64,000 bases of DNA from Corynebacterium cystitidis (GCF_900187295.1 NZ_LT906473.1:248001-312000), one strand, 5' to 3'. Counted from the first letter of the stretch, positions 34,315-42,622 are shown. Notes: generated by a model from the sequence alone, not told the origin. Program-made: numbers and translations.

Positions 34315-35428
34315 TTCTGTTTTCTGTCTTTCTTCTTGCCTCTTGGTCCACCTTTGCTCGTGCTGCCTCCAGGTCCAAGCGCGACGCCACCCCTTCTAGT
34401 CCTGATGGGAAAACGCTGATGTAATGATCTAGGGTAACTGCTGCACTGCGATGGCCAAGCAGTCTGGCCACCTCCACCACCGATGCGCCGGCAGCAACGG
34501 CCAAGCTCGCGCACGTGTCTCGCAAATTATGTGGGGTGGTGTGTGGCAGGTCTAGCTGGTCACAGGCGTCGCGTAGCAGCGTGCGAAATCGGTCTTGTGA
34601 GAGGCGATGCTGAGGGTACTCGTAAAAGTGAAATAGCGGTTGATGCGGTGCCCGGAGCTCTTCATCTAATGTTTCTATCCACTCTACCAGCATCGTTGTC
34701 ACCGTAGCGGGCACTGGTAAAAGGCGTGTCTCATGGGTTTTCGTATCCGACAGCGCACGCTGATCCCCCTTACCGATACGAGCGAACGCCTTAGATACAG
34801 CCAAAGTGCGAGACGATACATCAAAGTCCCCCACATTCAGCCCGGCAAGCTCTCCGACGCGCGTACCACAGTACCCCGACACCAACACCATCAATCGGTA
34901 ACGCTGATCAGGCATAGCCCACGCCAACTCCCATAACTGCTCGTGGGTCAACGGGCGAATCTCACCAGGACGATCAGCAGGAAGCCCCAGCTTAACCGCA
35001 GGATTCACGGGGATGGCGCGATCCTCAAAAGCCACCTCCAACACCTGACGCAACACCCCAACAGATAATCGAACAGTTGAGCTAGACGCATCCTTGCCGA
35101 GCTCTTTCGCCCACGCACGGACAGCTGATCGACGAATCTCACTAACCGGCGTAGCACCCCAACGCGGCAACACATACTTAGCCAAAATCCCATCCTGACG
35201 AGTATGAGTCGCCGCTGCTCGGTGTGGTCGTACCAACTGCCACGTCTGGGCCCACGCCGAGAACAAACGTCGGCCACCCTCCAAATCCGCACCACCGAAA
35301 AGAGCGTTCTTCTGCTCCACCTCCCACGCAACCGCAGCACGACGAGACGAAAAGGTCCGACTCACGACCACACGGTTGTCCTTGTAAATCCGGACACGCC
35401 AGCGGCTCCCACGCTTATCAATCGACAC
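34298..35428 (-). CDS. int: Tyrosine recombinase integrase
   Basis: This enzyme integrates and excises the element at tRNA-Lys. The 376-residue protein has an N-terminal arm-binding segment, a SAM-like core-binding domain (about 55-160) and the catalytic domain with Arg in GYCGTRVGEL, His-x-x-Arg in TPHNLRDTCAS, the second His in LGHRSAAVTLDHY and the Tyr nucleophile there. GTG 35428 is chosen because GAGGAG lies just upstream and the frame otherwise opens with TTG inside xis; it overlaps the xis stop by 11 bp. It is the gene nearest attL, the usual place. Confidence 0.95.
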   Translation of the reverse strand: MSIDKRGSRWRVRIYKDNRVVVSRTFSSRRAAVAWEVEQKNALFGGADLEGGRRLFSAWAQTWQLVRPHRAAATHTRQDGILAKYVLPRWGATPVSEIRRSAVRAWAKELGKDASSSTVRLSVGVLRQVLEVAFEDRAIPVNPAVKLGLPADRPGEIRPLTHEQLWELAWAMPDQRYRLMVLVSGYCGTRVGELAGLNVGDFDVSSRTLAVSKAFARIGKGDQRALSDTKTHETRLLPVPATVTTMLVEWIETLDEELRAPHQPLFHFYEYPQHRLSQDRFRTLLRDACDQLDLPHTTPHNLRDTCASLAVAAGASVVEVARLLGHRSAAVTLDHYISVFPSGLEGVASRLDLEAARAKVDQEARRKTENRTADGD

Positions 35429-35612
35429 GGGACTCCTCAACCCACTTTTCGACCTCTGAACGCCGAAAACGCTTTACACCACCGAACTGATAATGTGGCG
35501 GCACGCTCACAGTCCCAGACGCCACCCAGCCGCGAAACGTCGAATCCGGTATCCCCAGCATCCTTGCGACCTCTGACACCCTCAGAAACTCGTCTTCAAC
35601 CTGATCAGCCAT
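35418..35612 (-). CDS. xis: Excisionase-like MerR-type HTH protein
   Basis: The 64-residue protein is a single winged-helix domain of the helix-turn-helix 17/excisionase type: FLRVSEVARMLGIPDSTFRG for the helix-turn-helix and GVKRFRRSEVEKWV as the wing and last helix. Such small proteins guide the integrase towards excision. It lies directly upstream of int and overlaps it, so both are made together. Function is inferred from fold and position. Confidence 0.88.
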   Translation of the reverse strand: MADQVEDEFLRVSEVARMLGIPDSTFRGWVASGTVSVPPHYQFGGVKRFRRSEVEKWVEESRVD

Positions 35613-35677
35613 GACCAGCTCCTTTCAACTTTTCGTTTTAAACTCCCGCCCGCGCAAGCGCGGTTGGGAACAAATCA

Positions 35678-36574
35678 TTAGTCCTCGTGATTGCCGTAGA
35701 GCTCCGGAAATTCCTCACTAACCACAGTGTGAAACTCCCCCATTCGATCAAGATTCAGCAGAAACTCCAGGTCACACGAAAGGACATGTGCCCGATAACG
35801 GCCATAATCAAGATACGGCCCCTTAAAAACCGTGCGAGGAATCCGCGGCGTCTCAATCATCGCTACACCCGGAGGCTGAGCCTTGACCGTCTCAATCTCA
35901 CCAGGCTCAATATCCGGGTACAACATGCGATACGCCTCACCCGAAGACTGCCGAAACGTCACCCTAAGCGGGATATTCTCCCTGGCAGCACCACCAATAA
36001 TGTCCGCATCAGCACGCTGAGCAATCAGCACCAACCTAATGCCGGCCTTAGCAGACTCCGCCACCAACGACGACAACAACGACAAAAACACAGGCGCCTT
36101 TTTCGGCTTCTTGCGGTCCGTCTCCGCGGCATCAGCCGCCCTCAAACGCTGCACAATGCCCGGGAACTCCTCAAAAACAGCCACGATCAGCGGAAACCCC
36201 GCCGAAAACTCCGCCAGCTTATCCGCGCCAATATCGGACAACAAGCGATTACGTCGATTCATTTCCTCAACAAGCTGCCGCATGAACACCAAAACCGCGT
36301 CCAAGTCCCCGCCGTCGGTAACGATCCACGGATCCGACAAACCACGCTGCTGAAACGGACCCAGCAAAATCCCGGTGAGATCAACGCCAACGACGCGCAC
36401 AAACGGCTCGGTCGCAAGCTGGGACAGGAACGAATAGCTCCACACGCTTTTCCCCGAACGCGTCTGACCAGTAACAATAGCATGCGCCTCCGAAATCAAA
36501 TCCAGCTTCACCAGCGGCCCCGTCAGAGCCCGGCCCACCGAAATCCCACACTCACGCACGCGAACCATCGACAT
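35678..36574 (-). CDS. FtsK/SpoIIIE-like DNA translocase (TraB-like)
   Basis: In actinomycete elements a single FtsK-like ATPase moves double-stranded DNA between cells. The 298-residue product has Walker A GQTRSGKS near residue 35, a Walker B-like hydrophobic strand FPLIVAVFEEFPG, and the RAD/arginine region IRLVLIAQRADADIIGG. It is shorter than typical TraB (about 500 or more) because the membrane segment is encoded by the separate upstream gene. ATG 36574 or 36568 is favoured; an ORF start at 36646 would read well into that gene. A role in transfer is inferred. Confidence 0.82.
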   Translation of the reverse strand: MSMVRVRECGISVGRALTGPLVKLDLISEAHAIVTGQTRSGKSVWSYSFLSQLATEPFVRVVGVDLTGILLGPFQQRGLSDPWIVTDGGDLDAVLVFMRQLVEEMNRRNRLLSDIGADKLAEFSAGFPLIVAVFEEFPGIVQRLRAADAAETDRKKPKKAPVFLSLLSSLVAESAKAGIRLVLIAQRADADIIGGAARENIPLRVTFRQSSGEAYRMLYPDIEPGEIETVKAQPPGVAMIETPRIPRTVFKGPYLDYGRYRAHVLSCDLEFLLNLDRMGEFHTVVSEEFPELYGNHED

Positions 36575-37327
36575 CACCACCAGAGGAATCGGGGCGCTGC
36601 CAGTAAGCAGGGCCCTCCAGCTCCGCATCAAGAACAGAAGACCCATCGGAAATGTCTAGGTCAGGAGCCCAATCGGCTGCAACGTCCTCCGCGAGCACAT
36701 CACGCGACACCACCGACACAAGCACCCAGGCGCTACCACGCACCTGCTCAGCAGTGACCTCAAACGCGCCAAAGAGGTCGCGGATTTCCGGCGCGGCATC
36801 GATAATCGCCTGGCGGGAAACCCGATAGGGGAAGAAATCAGCAGGTTAACGCCATAATCAGTAAAAATAATCTCATCTAGCGTAGCCTCCGCCCCCTCGC
36901 GGCTCACCAGACCAAGCTGCGCAGCATAGCCGGCAGAATCGCCGACGCTGACCCAGGCCGAGCGAAGCCGCTGCGCAGCCCAGCGCCGGCGCACCGCGGC
37001 ACGGCGCACCCACGCCACCACCAGCCCAAGGCCCCCCACCGCAGCCGTGGCCCACGCGAGCGCACCCGACGAAAAAAGCCCGACAAGCAGGAAAAACACC
37101 GAGAGGACGATCAGCGGCGCACCACGCGGGAGATCAACCAGCAAAGTCCGCGCCGACCGACGGCCCCGCAGCAGGAAAAACGCCGCACCGACCACAGCCA
37201 GGGCCACAAGGATGCGCAGCCAGCCCGGGCCCGCGACCAGGACCACGATCACGCCCAGGACCAGCCACAACGGCCACAGTGCCGTCACGAGATTCGCTAA
37301 AATCGTACCAAAAGCAGCGCTATGCAT
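36552..37327 (-). pseudogene. Frameshifted membrane protein upstream of the FtsK-like gene
   Basis: ATG 37327 (with GGGAGGTGG upstream) opens a frame with two to three hydrophobic segments (WPLWLVLGVIVVLVAGPGW, then PLIVLSVFFLLVGLFSSGAL). It reads well to about 36845 (IIFTDYGVNLLI), after which sense continues in the -1 frame (FPYRVSRQAIIDAAPEIRDL through VRGSAWVLVSV) to a stop at 36552. One base appears to be missing near 36835-36842. The joined product of about 257 residues probably gives the FtsK-like ATPase its membrane anchor. A sequencing error would also explain it. Confidence 0.7.
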
Positions 37328-37901
37328 CGCCACCACCTCCCGACAGACACAGGCTCTCAGCAGGAGAGTGGGGCACCGCACGCGCCAAAATTTCTTCGAG
37401 ATCACGCGCATAGGCGGCGTGAAGGGTCCCATCCAGGGCCACGTCGCCGGTCTCGTGGTGGATCGCAAACACAACGTCGCCGCACGCCGTACCATACGGA
37501 TCCTGCCCATATCGCAGAGCACGAGGCAGCACCGGCGCCGATGCCAGCAGCGCGGCCTCAGCAGGCGAGATCGCGCCCGCCTCCACCGCAGGCACCCACA
37601 CAGCCCCGGCAACCAGCGCTGCGTACGGCTGCGAGCTGGGCCACCCCGGCACGCACCAGCCCGCCGTCGAGACGAAGCTCACGCCCGCCTCTGACCAGCC
37701 CGAATCCGGCACGACAACCGGAAAAGACTCGCAGTCCTCACCGGGAGGGAGGTAGTCGCTCCCAACATGCTCGGGATGGGCGACCCACGAGGCCCCCACC
37801 GCCACAGGCCGCTCCGACGCCGCCTCAGACGAGCAGCCCACAAGCGTCAGACCCGTACCCACCAAGACGCAGGCAGCGCGCGATTTTTTCCTAGCTCGCA
37901 T
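37320..37901 (-). CDS. Putative lipoprotein of the element
   Basis: A 193-residue product with a lipoprotein signal: basic MRARKKSR, hydrophobic AACVLVGTGLTLVG and lipobox LVGC. The mature part has several Cys (DCESF, GWCVPGW, TACGD, LCLSGG) that may form disulfides. It ends in a Gly-rich tail; the stop overlaps the next start by 8 bp and its own start overlaps the previous gene. A lipoprotein on a conjugative element might act in mating-pair contact or surface exclusion, but no family is recognised. Confidence 0.75.
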   Translation of the reverse strand: MRARKKSRAACVLVGTGLTLVGCSSEAASERPVAVGASWVAHPEHVGSDYLPPGEDCESFPVVVPDSGWSEAGVSFVSTAGWCVPGWPSSQPYAALVAGAVWVPAVEAGAISPAEAALLASAPVLPRALRYGQDPYGTACGDVVFAIHHETGDVALDGTLHAAYARDLEEILARAVPHSPAESLCLSGGGGDA

Positions 37902-38280
37902 CGGTGATCGCCTCCACCAGCTCCGCCGCCCGACCTAGCGACCGTGCGCCAGTCACGCCCGTGATCGTCGATCGCAGCTCACCGGTCGCCTCCAGACGCT
38001 CACCCACCCGCCTGCGCACAGCGGTCACAGTCATCCGGAGCTCGCCGGTCAGCTCCAGGGCATCACCGGTGGAAGCGCCTTCCAGCACGGCGTCCGGGGC
38101 CTCCACCCGCGCCAGCTCGGCGACGCCCACCGCGCTGATGAAAAAACCCTCCAGGCGCGAAAGCGGCACGCCGGATTCGGTGTAAATGCGCTGGTCAGAG
38201 CCATATTCGGTCATCGGAAAAGGGCGGCCAGTGGGAAGCAGCAGGGCGCTGGAGCCCAAGGGGAGATTTTGAACAGCCAT
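37891..38280 (-). CDS. Hypothetical element protein
   Basis: A 129-residue protein without recognised family. ATG 38280 is chosen because AAAGGA lies about 7 bases upstream; the frame opens to 38394. The first half is rich in small residues (MAVQNLPLGSSALLLPTG), the second is a run of Glu/Arg/Thr heptad-like sequence (ELTGELRMTVTAVRRRVGER and similar) that repeats roughly twice and may be coiled-coil. It overlaps the lipoprotein gene. Its place after the iteron region suggests it is the first gene of the transfer operon. Confidence 0.6.
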   Translation of the reverse strand: MAVQNLPLGSSALLLPTGRPFPMTEYGSDQRIYTESGVPLSRLEGFFISAVGVAELARVEAPDAVLEGASTGDALELTGELRMTVTAVRRRVGERLEATGELRSTITGVTGARSLGRAAELVEAITDAS

Positions 38281-38741
38281 GGAAAAATCCTTTCGAACGG
38301 GTGTACGAAGCCACGGACTGTGACCCCGGCGATCGTCGCCCACGATGACCACGATCACGATGTCCAGCATGGCACCGCAGCGAAAATCACGCAAGGGAAA
38401 AAACCTCTGTGAACTGCACTGTGTATGACTGTATGACGCTTTGGCTGTATGACTCTATGGCTGTATGACTGTCATACACGCGCCTCAGTCGCGGACTGTC
38501 CGGACATGAACGGGAATCCGAAAATAGAACACATGAACGACTAGCCAACGTGCCATTTACGTTGCCCCTGCACAATGCCTCAAATGCCTCAAACGCCGTT
38601 TTCGCCTGCTTTACCCGGTAGGCGCAAGCAAAACTGTCCGCAGACGATGACATGGCAACGAGAATTTCACTTCTCGGCCGAAATGGATGCCCGACAACGC
38701 TTCATTTTGTCGCAAACTAGGGAGTATGATGTTTGTCACAC
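38281..38741. other. Gene-free region between rep and the transfer genes
   Basis: This 461-bp region has no convincing gene; an 88-codon frame on the minus strand has no family features. It contains the 8-bp iteron array and a 9-bp tandem pair ATGCCTCAA (38575-38583 and 38584-38592). It is a good candidate for the element's replication or transfer origin or its control region. Confidence 0.6.
38422..38478. repeat. 8-bp iteron array TGTATGAC
   Basis: TGTATGAC occurs at 38422, 38430, 38446 and 38462, all in one 8-bp register. The 8-mer at 38454 (TCTATGGC) is a two-mismatch copy and the one at 38438 is more degenerate. The array ends with the inverse copy GTCATACA (38471-38478), giving a terminal inverted repeat. 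It is likely the binding array of a replication or transfer protein of the element. Confidence 0.85.
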
Positions 38742-40157
38742 CTACTGCTTTTGGTACCGCGCTCGGACGTGGACACGCACTCTCTCGCGCCACTCCGCCT
38801 CGGAAGTCTCGACGTAATCGAGGCCGAGGCCATTTAGCGCCAGCCGCAGGTGCTCGCTCTTTTCGCTGGTACGCGCCTCGCGGACCACAGCTCGGAGCTC
38901 CTCGACGTGGTCACGAATTTCAGACCAGCGCACGACCAGCACTTCGTTATCTACCGTGTGCTCTTCGCGTCTTGCGATCTCCTCATCGGTCAGCTCCGCT
39001 GTTAATCCCGCTAGCTTTCGTAGGTCACGCGACCAGGTTAGCCATCTACGGCCATCGCACGCATCTTCAATCGCGCGCCAACGCGCGTATAATCGCGGTG
39101 CTTGCCTAGAAAATTCTGTGTCTTCCAGCTCGCCGATCTCGCGGAGAAGTCCCTCAGGCGACACTCGCAAACGCGCCACCTTTACATCGGATCGAGTCAG
39201 CTCTAGGCCCAGCTTTTCCGCGTCCCGCTTTTCCCCCTTGACGAGGTAGGCTGCAGCGGCTCGAATATCGCGGCTGCTACCCGTCCGCAGAATCTTGAAG
39301 TCGAACCCTGCAGGTGATGCTTCCAAGTCTTCTTTCATGCAGCCTGCCGACCAGCCCTCCCACGTCAGCCCTCGCACCTCATCCGCATCGACGTCCTCAT
39401 CTAGGACAAGCAGGACGTGAAAATGCCCATGGACTCCGCTCAACCTACTTGCTCCAATGGCATCCGCTGTCAACTCAAACGCTCGCGCGTAGCCGATGCG
39501 GGAGCCCTTTAAGGCTTTTCCTCGGCGTCCTGCGTTCATGCGTCGCCACGCACCAGAAAGACGCGTAAACAGCTCCTTAATGGATTGCTGTTCCAGTGCT
39601 TTTTGCTGATCGAATCCAGCAGATGCTAGAACCGAAGTGGTAACGTGCGCTGCCGTCAAGGTGACAAGCGCGAGCTGATGTCCTTGATCCTGTGCCCACT
39701 CTGCAACCTGTTCAATTTCACCAGTGCGGTACGACGCGACCTTCCCCCAGCAATCAGGGCACCATCGTGAGCCACATCGCGCCAGACCCGCCACCTGCAT
39801 ACCCCCGGCTGCGGTTATTCCTAGCGCAACCTGTCCATTGACCACGGGCTGTGTTCCGCACTGCTTAACTCGCTCCTTTTTCCCCACTCTGTCATAGCCG
39901 CGTTTCTGGTCTTCATTCAGCGCAATGAGCTGCTCATGAGACAGTCCTAGCGAATTTGCTCGCCGACCTGGGGCGGAAGCATTACTGGTATCTCTCTGAA
40001 CGGCGGCGCCCTGGCGGGCGCCTTGCCGGCCTTTGGGGGCCCTGCGCGCGGCTGGCGCCGTGCTCGGACCCCCGCCGGCCGGCCTGCACTCACCAGCGCT
40101 CCCACTAAAAGCGAGCGCGATCTGGCCTACTGTTGCTGCTCTTGGATAAGCTGACAT
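38742..40157 (-). CDS. rep: Rolling-circle replication initiator (HUH Rep)
   Basis: The 471-residue protein has a zinc-finger-like CGSRWCPDCWGK (about residue 128) and the HUH metal motif in GVHGHFHVLLVLD (about residue 245), with AYLVK after it and no helicase domain. This resembles RepSA-type initiators of actinomycete integrative plasmids. It would nick the element's origin and replicate it after excision. The N-terminal 70 residues are low-complexity (Ala/Gly/Pro/Arg). ATG 40157 has GGAGGG upstream. The catalytic Tyr was not placed with certainty. Confidence 0.88.
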   Translation of the reverse strand: MSAYPRAATVGQIALAFSGSAGECRPAGGGPSTAPAARRAPKGRQGARQGAAVQRDTSNASAPGRRANSLGLSHEQLIALNEDQKRGYDRVGKKERVKQCGTQPVVNGQVALGITAAGGMQVAGLARCGSRWCPDCWGKVASYRTGEIEQVAEWAQDQGHQLALVTLTAAHVTTSVLASAGFDQQKALEQQSIKELFTRLSGAWRRMNAGRRGKALKGSRIGYARAFELTADAIGASRLSGVHGHFHVLLVLDEDVDADEVRGLTWEGWSAGCMKEDLEASPAGFDFKILRTGSSRDIRAAAAYLVKGEKRDAEKLGLELTRSDVKVARLRVSPEGLLREIGELEDTEFSRQAPRLYARWRAIEDACDGRRWLTWSRDLRKLAGLTAELTDEEIARREEHTVDNEVLVVRWSEIRDHVEELRAVVREARTSEKSEHLRLALNGLGLDYVETSEAEWRERVRVHVRARYQKQ

Positions 40158-40265
40158 CGGGAATGCCCTCCCGGATAGCCGTCACACCGCGAGGCGTGGC
40201 GGCTTCCTATTTTCGGGAGACATACCCTGCATGGACTGGCGGTGGACTGGCACGGTCTATACCGG

Positions 40266-40280
40266 TCGCGATTATCGCGA
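40266..40280. repeat. Perfect palindrome upstream of rep
   Basis: TCGCGAT-T-ATCGCGA is a perfect 7-1-7 palindrome 109 bp upstream of the rep start and 48 bp from attR. It could be a rep operator or part of an integrase/excisionase binding region. Confidence 0.45.
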
Positions 40281-40327
40281 TCTGTTATCCCGTGTTTCCC
40301 GTGGTTACCGAACCTCCGCGACTTGAT

Positions 40328-40376
40328 TACGGACTTTTAATCCGCAGGTCGCGGGTTCGATCCCCGCAGGGCCCAC
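40328..40376 (+). repeat. attR: 49-bp tRNA-Lys 3' copy
   Basis: This is an exact copy of 34150-34198. No tRNA 5' half precedes it, so it is a duplicate made by integration, not a gene. Confidence 0.95.
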
Positions 40377-40392
40377 GTTTCCCTTAAGGGTT

Positions 40393-40424
40393 GAAGCCGA
40401 CAGTGCATTCGCATTGTCGGCTTC
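40393..40424 (+). terminator. Displaced tRNA-Lys terminator hairpin
   Basis: GAAGCCGACAGTGC (40393-40406) pairs with GCATTGTCGGCTTC (40411-40424) over 14 bp with loop ATTC. It starts 17 bp past attR, where the natural end of the tRNA-Lys transcript would be before integration. Confidence 0.65.
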
Positions 40425-40470
40425 ATTACTATGTACCTTGAAAAGTTTTCTCTTAAGAAGGCTGAGTTAT

Positions 40471-41460
40471 ATGTCAATCTCTGTGGATCAAGCCCAGGCG
40501 CGCGAAGATCGGTCAGCAGCAATCGCGGTGACCGGTTTTCCGCTGTTCATCTTGGCGGGTGCCATCCTCGCATATTTCGTTCCGGCACCATTTCTGCCGC
40601 TGGCGGACTACATCACCTATTTCTTGATGATAATTATGTTCGCGATGGGGCTAACGCTGACCATTCCAGACTTTAAAGAAATTGCGCGTCGCCCCTGGCC
40701 CGTGTTGATCGGCGTGGTTGCACAATTTATCATCATGCCGCTCACCGCCGTCGCGGTGGCGAGGCTGCTCGGGCTGAATGAAATGCTCACGCTCGGTTTG
40801 CTCATGTTGGGCTCGGTGCCGGGTGGTACGTCGTCGAATGTGATCGCCTACCTTGCGAAGGGAGATGTAGCATTGTCAGTGGCAATGACGTCTGTCTCGA
40901 CTCTGGTATCGCCAATAATGACTCCGCTGATCATGCTGTGGTTAGCAGGTCAGCAGACCGAGGTGGACGCGATGGGGATGGCGTGGTCGCTGGCGCAGAC
41001 CGTGCTGCTGCCGGTGATCGGTGGATTGATTATTCGCTATTTCTTCGACAGTTTCGTCGAAAAGATCACACCGGCGCTGCCGTGGGTCTCCATTGTTGGG
41101 ATTGGTGGGGTGGTCTTTCCGACGGTTGCCGCAAACGTGGAGCGTCTCGCCCAAGTTGGCCTCATCGTATTTGTTGCGGTGCTGTTGCATAACGTGTTCG
41201 GGTACGTGTTGGGTTGGGTGACGGGCAAGGTAGGGCGTTTCCGGGACCCCCAGGTGCGAACCTTGTCCACTGAGATTGGCACCCAGTCGGCCGGGCTGGC
41301 CTCGGGTATGTCTGCGAAATTCTTTTCTCCGGAGGCAGCGTTGCCGGGCGCGGTGGCTGCCGTGCTGCACAACATTACTGGTGCGATTTTCGCCGCCATT
41401 ATGAGGCGAATTCCCCTCGCAGAGGAGGTTTGCGCAGGTGAACAAGGGAACACCAAATAA
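40471..41460 (+). CDS. BASS-family (bile acid:Na+ symporter-like) transporter
   Basis: The 329-residue membrane protein has about ten helices and BASS family segments: FAMGLTLTIPDFKEIARRP, GLLMLGSVPGGTSSNVIAYL and STEIGTQSAGLASGMSAKFF. Family members move organic anions or pantoate-like acids with sodium. ATG 40471 is chosen over an ORF start at 40414 because it leaves a short soluble N-terminus and AAGG lies upstream. It is the first host gene past attR. The substrate is unknown. Confidence 0.88.
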   Translation: MSISVDQAQAREDRSAAIAVTGFPLFILAGAILAYFVPAPFLPLADYITYFLMIIMFAMGLTLTIPDFKEIARRPWPVLIGVVAQFIIMPLTAVAVARLLGLNEMLTLGLLMLGSVPGGTSSNVIAYLAKGDVALSVAMTSVSTLVSPIMTPLIMLWLAGQQTEVDAMGMAWSLAQTVLLPVIGGLIIRYFFDSFVEKITPALPWVSIVGIGGVVFPTVAANVERLAQVGLIVFVAVLLHNVFGYVLGWVTGKVGRFRDPQVRTLSTEIGTQSAGLASGMSAKFFSPEAALPGAVAAVLHNITGAIFAAIMRRIPLAEEVCAGEQGNTK

Positions 41461-41582
41461 TAGACAAGTGCAAAAAGCTGAAATGTCAATAGGCTGAACG
41501 CCAGAAGGAACTCCGTGAAGCCACCAAGCGTGGCAAGGCAATGGCGTAAGAAAGTTGCATCAACCGAAAGGCAGCATAAATC

Positions 41583-41966
41583 TTAAGACTTCACCATTCG
41601 CCTCACGGCGGCCATGGCCTCGGTGATTTTGTCGTCGGCAAGCTCACCCCCATCGGCTATCGCCCCAGCAACGCAGTGGTGCAAGTGATCTTCAAGTAAG
41701 GCCAGGCCCACATTCTCCAGCGCCGAGTTAATGGCAGACATCTGAGTCAAGATGTCAATGCAGTACTGATCCTCACCGATCATCCGCTGGATGCCCCGGA
41801 CCTGGCCTTCGATGCGCTTGAGGCGTGCTAGGTACCGGTCTCGGTCCGCGCTATAGCCGTGCTGGCCGCCGCAGCAGGTGTCTCCGCCGTGGTCCTGCCC
41901 GTGTTCGGGTGCGTGGGGAGTCATGGGATCATCGGGGCTCTCTTTCGGAGAGATCGTGTCAGCCAT
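41583..41966 (-). CDS. CsoR/RcnR-family metal-sensing repressor
   Basis: The 127-residue protein has the DUF156 fold RYLARLKRIEGQVRGIQRMI and the copper-type Cys-His-Cys ligands: Cys in QYCIDIL, then His and Cys in HLHHCV. An N-terminal extension carries CCGG and several His (GQDHGGDTCCGGQHG) that may bind metal too. ATG 41966 or 41975 are both possible; a TATAG element just upstream and the sequence ATACCCCCTCACCCTATA suggest a self-regulated promoter close to the start. No copper ATPase gene is adjacent. Copper is the likely effector, by ligand pattern. Confidence 0.85.
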   Translation of the reverse strand: MADTISPKESPDDPMTPHAPEHGQDHGGDTCCGGQHGYSADRDRYLARLKRIEGQVRGIQRMIGEDQYCIDILTQMSAINSALENVGLALLEDHLHHCVAGAIADGGELADDKITEAMAAVRRMVKS

Positions 41967-42113
41967 GACTGTCATTCTATAGGGTGAGGGGGTATGACGA
42001 AGGCGCTTTACAATCCTGTGAACACGGCTGTTTAGCTGCCGTTTTGCAAAAGCGGGCGAGTATCGGATACCTTTAATCAAGTCGCGTTAAGCAACGCTGA
42101 GCGCACTGTTCTA

Positions 42114-42186
42114 GCTCCCATCGTCTAGAGGCCTAGGACTCCGCCCTTTCACGGCGGCAACACGGGTTCGAATCCCGTTGGGAGTA
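42114..42186 (+). tRNA. tRNA-Glu (TTC)
   Basis: Anticodon stem CCGCC/GGCGG with loop CTTTCAC gives TTC. T-stem CGGG/CCCG and acceptor GCTCCCA/TGGGAGT (first pair G-T) complete the cloverleaf. CCA is not encoded. Confidence 0.93.
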
Positions 42187-42219
42187 CGAAGAGCCCTCGG
42201 TTCTTCCATAAATAAATAA

Positions 42220-42296
42220 GGCCCTGTGGCGCAGTTGGTTAGCGCGCCGCCCTGTCACGGCGGAGGTCGCGGGTTCAAGTCCCGTCAGGGTCGCCA
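42220..42296 (+). tRNA. tRNA-Asp (GTC), copy 1
   Basis: Loop CTGTCAC gives anticodon GTC. Acceptor GGCCCTG/CAGGGTC, discriminator G, and encoded CCA (42294-42296). The mature part is identical to the copy exactly 300 bp downstream. Confidence 0.95.
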
Positions 42297-42519
42297 TTGC
42301 TTCCAAGGCTCAGTTCATTCGAACTGGGCCTTTTGCTTATCGACGATCGTTTGAAGCTCTAGCGCGTGACTCTAGTGCGCAGTTCTATTGCGCAGTTCTA
42401 GAAAGCCTAAAGTAGCGTGTTAACTGGTGATTTGTCCCATGGCTCAGACAATGTGTAAGGTATTAACTCGTGCGCACGTCAGGCTGAAGCTTCGTCGTAA
42501 AGCGTATGAAACTAGATAA

Positions 42520-42593
42520 GGCCCTGTGGCGCAGTTGGTTAGCGCGCCGCCCTGTCACGGCGGAGGTCGCGGGTTCAAGTCCCGTCAGGGTCG
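42520..42593 (+). tRNA. tRNA-Asp (GTC), copy 2
   Basis: A second identical tRNA-Asp body, without encoded CCA. The sequence between the copies holds no gene and is not itself repeated. Confidence 0.95.
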
Positions 42594-42622
42594 CTGAAAC
42601 ATACGTGTAATGCGTGGTTTCT

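Larger units (their letters stand above)
34150..40376. mobile_element. 6.2-kb integrated element in tRNA-Lys (compact AICE-like element)
   Basis: A 49-bp sequence covering the 3' part of tRNA-Lys (34150-34198) recurs exactly at 40328-40376, so the excised circle would be 6178 bp. In between are integrase, excisionase, FtsK-like translocase, a frameshifted membrane protein, a lipoprotein, a small unknown protein and a rolling-circle Rep, all on the minus strand. This is the core set of actinomycete integrative and conjugative elements (pSAM2 type), but smaller than usual. The original tRNA terminator hairpin now lies past the right end. Confidence 0.9.

Noticed and set aside
35687..36757. 356-codon plus-strand ORF opposite the FtsK-like gene
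   Set aside because: It is low complexity, rich in Arg, His, Pro and Asn; the minus strand carries a clear ATPase.
38401..38480. CRISPR-like array
   Set aside because: The units are 8 bp in one register with no spacers of constant length and no cas genes; it is an iteron array.
38387..38653. 88-codon minus-strand ORF over the iteron array
   Set aside because: It reads through the repeats, has no ribosome-binding site and no family likeness; the DNA repeats explain it better.
41461..41582. Short Lys/Arg-rich peptide frame (ERQKELREATKRGKAMA) after the BASS gene
   Set aside because: It is preceded by an in-frame stop, has no start codon with a ribosome-binding site and is too short to assign. 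It may be debris.
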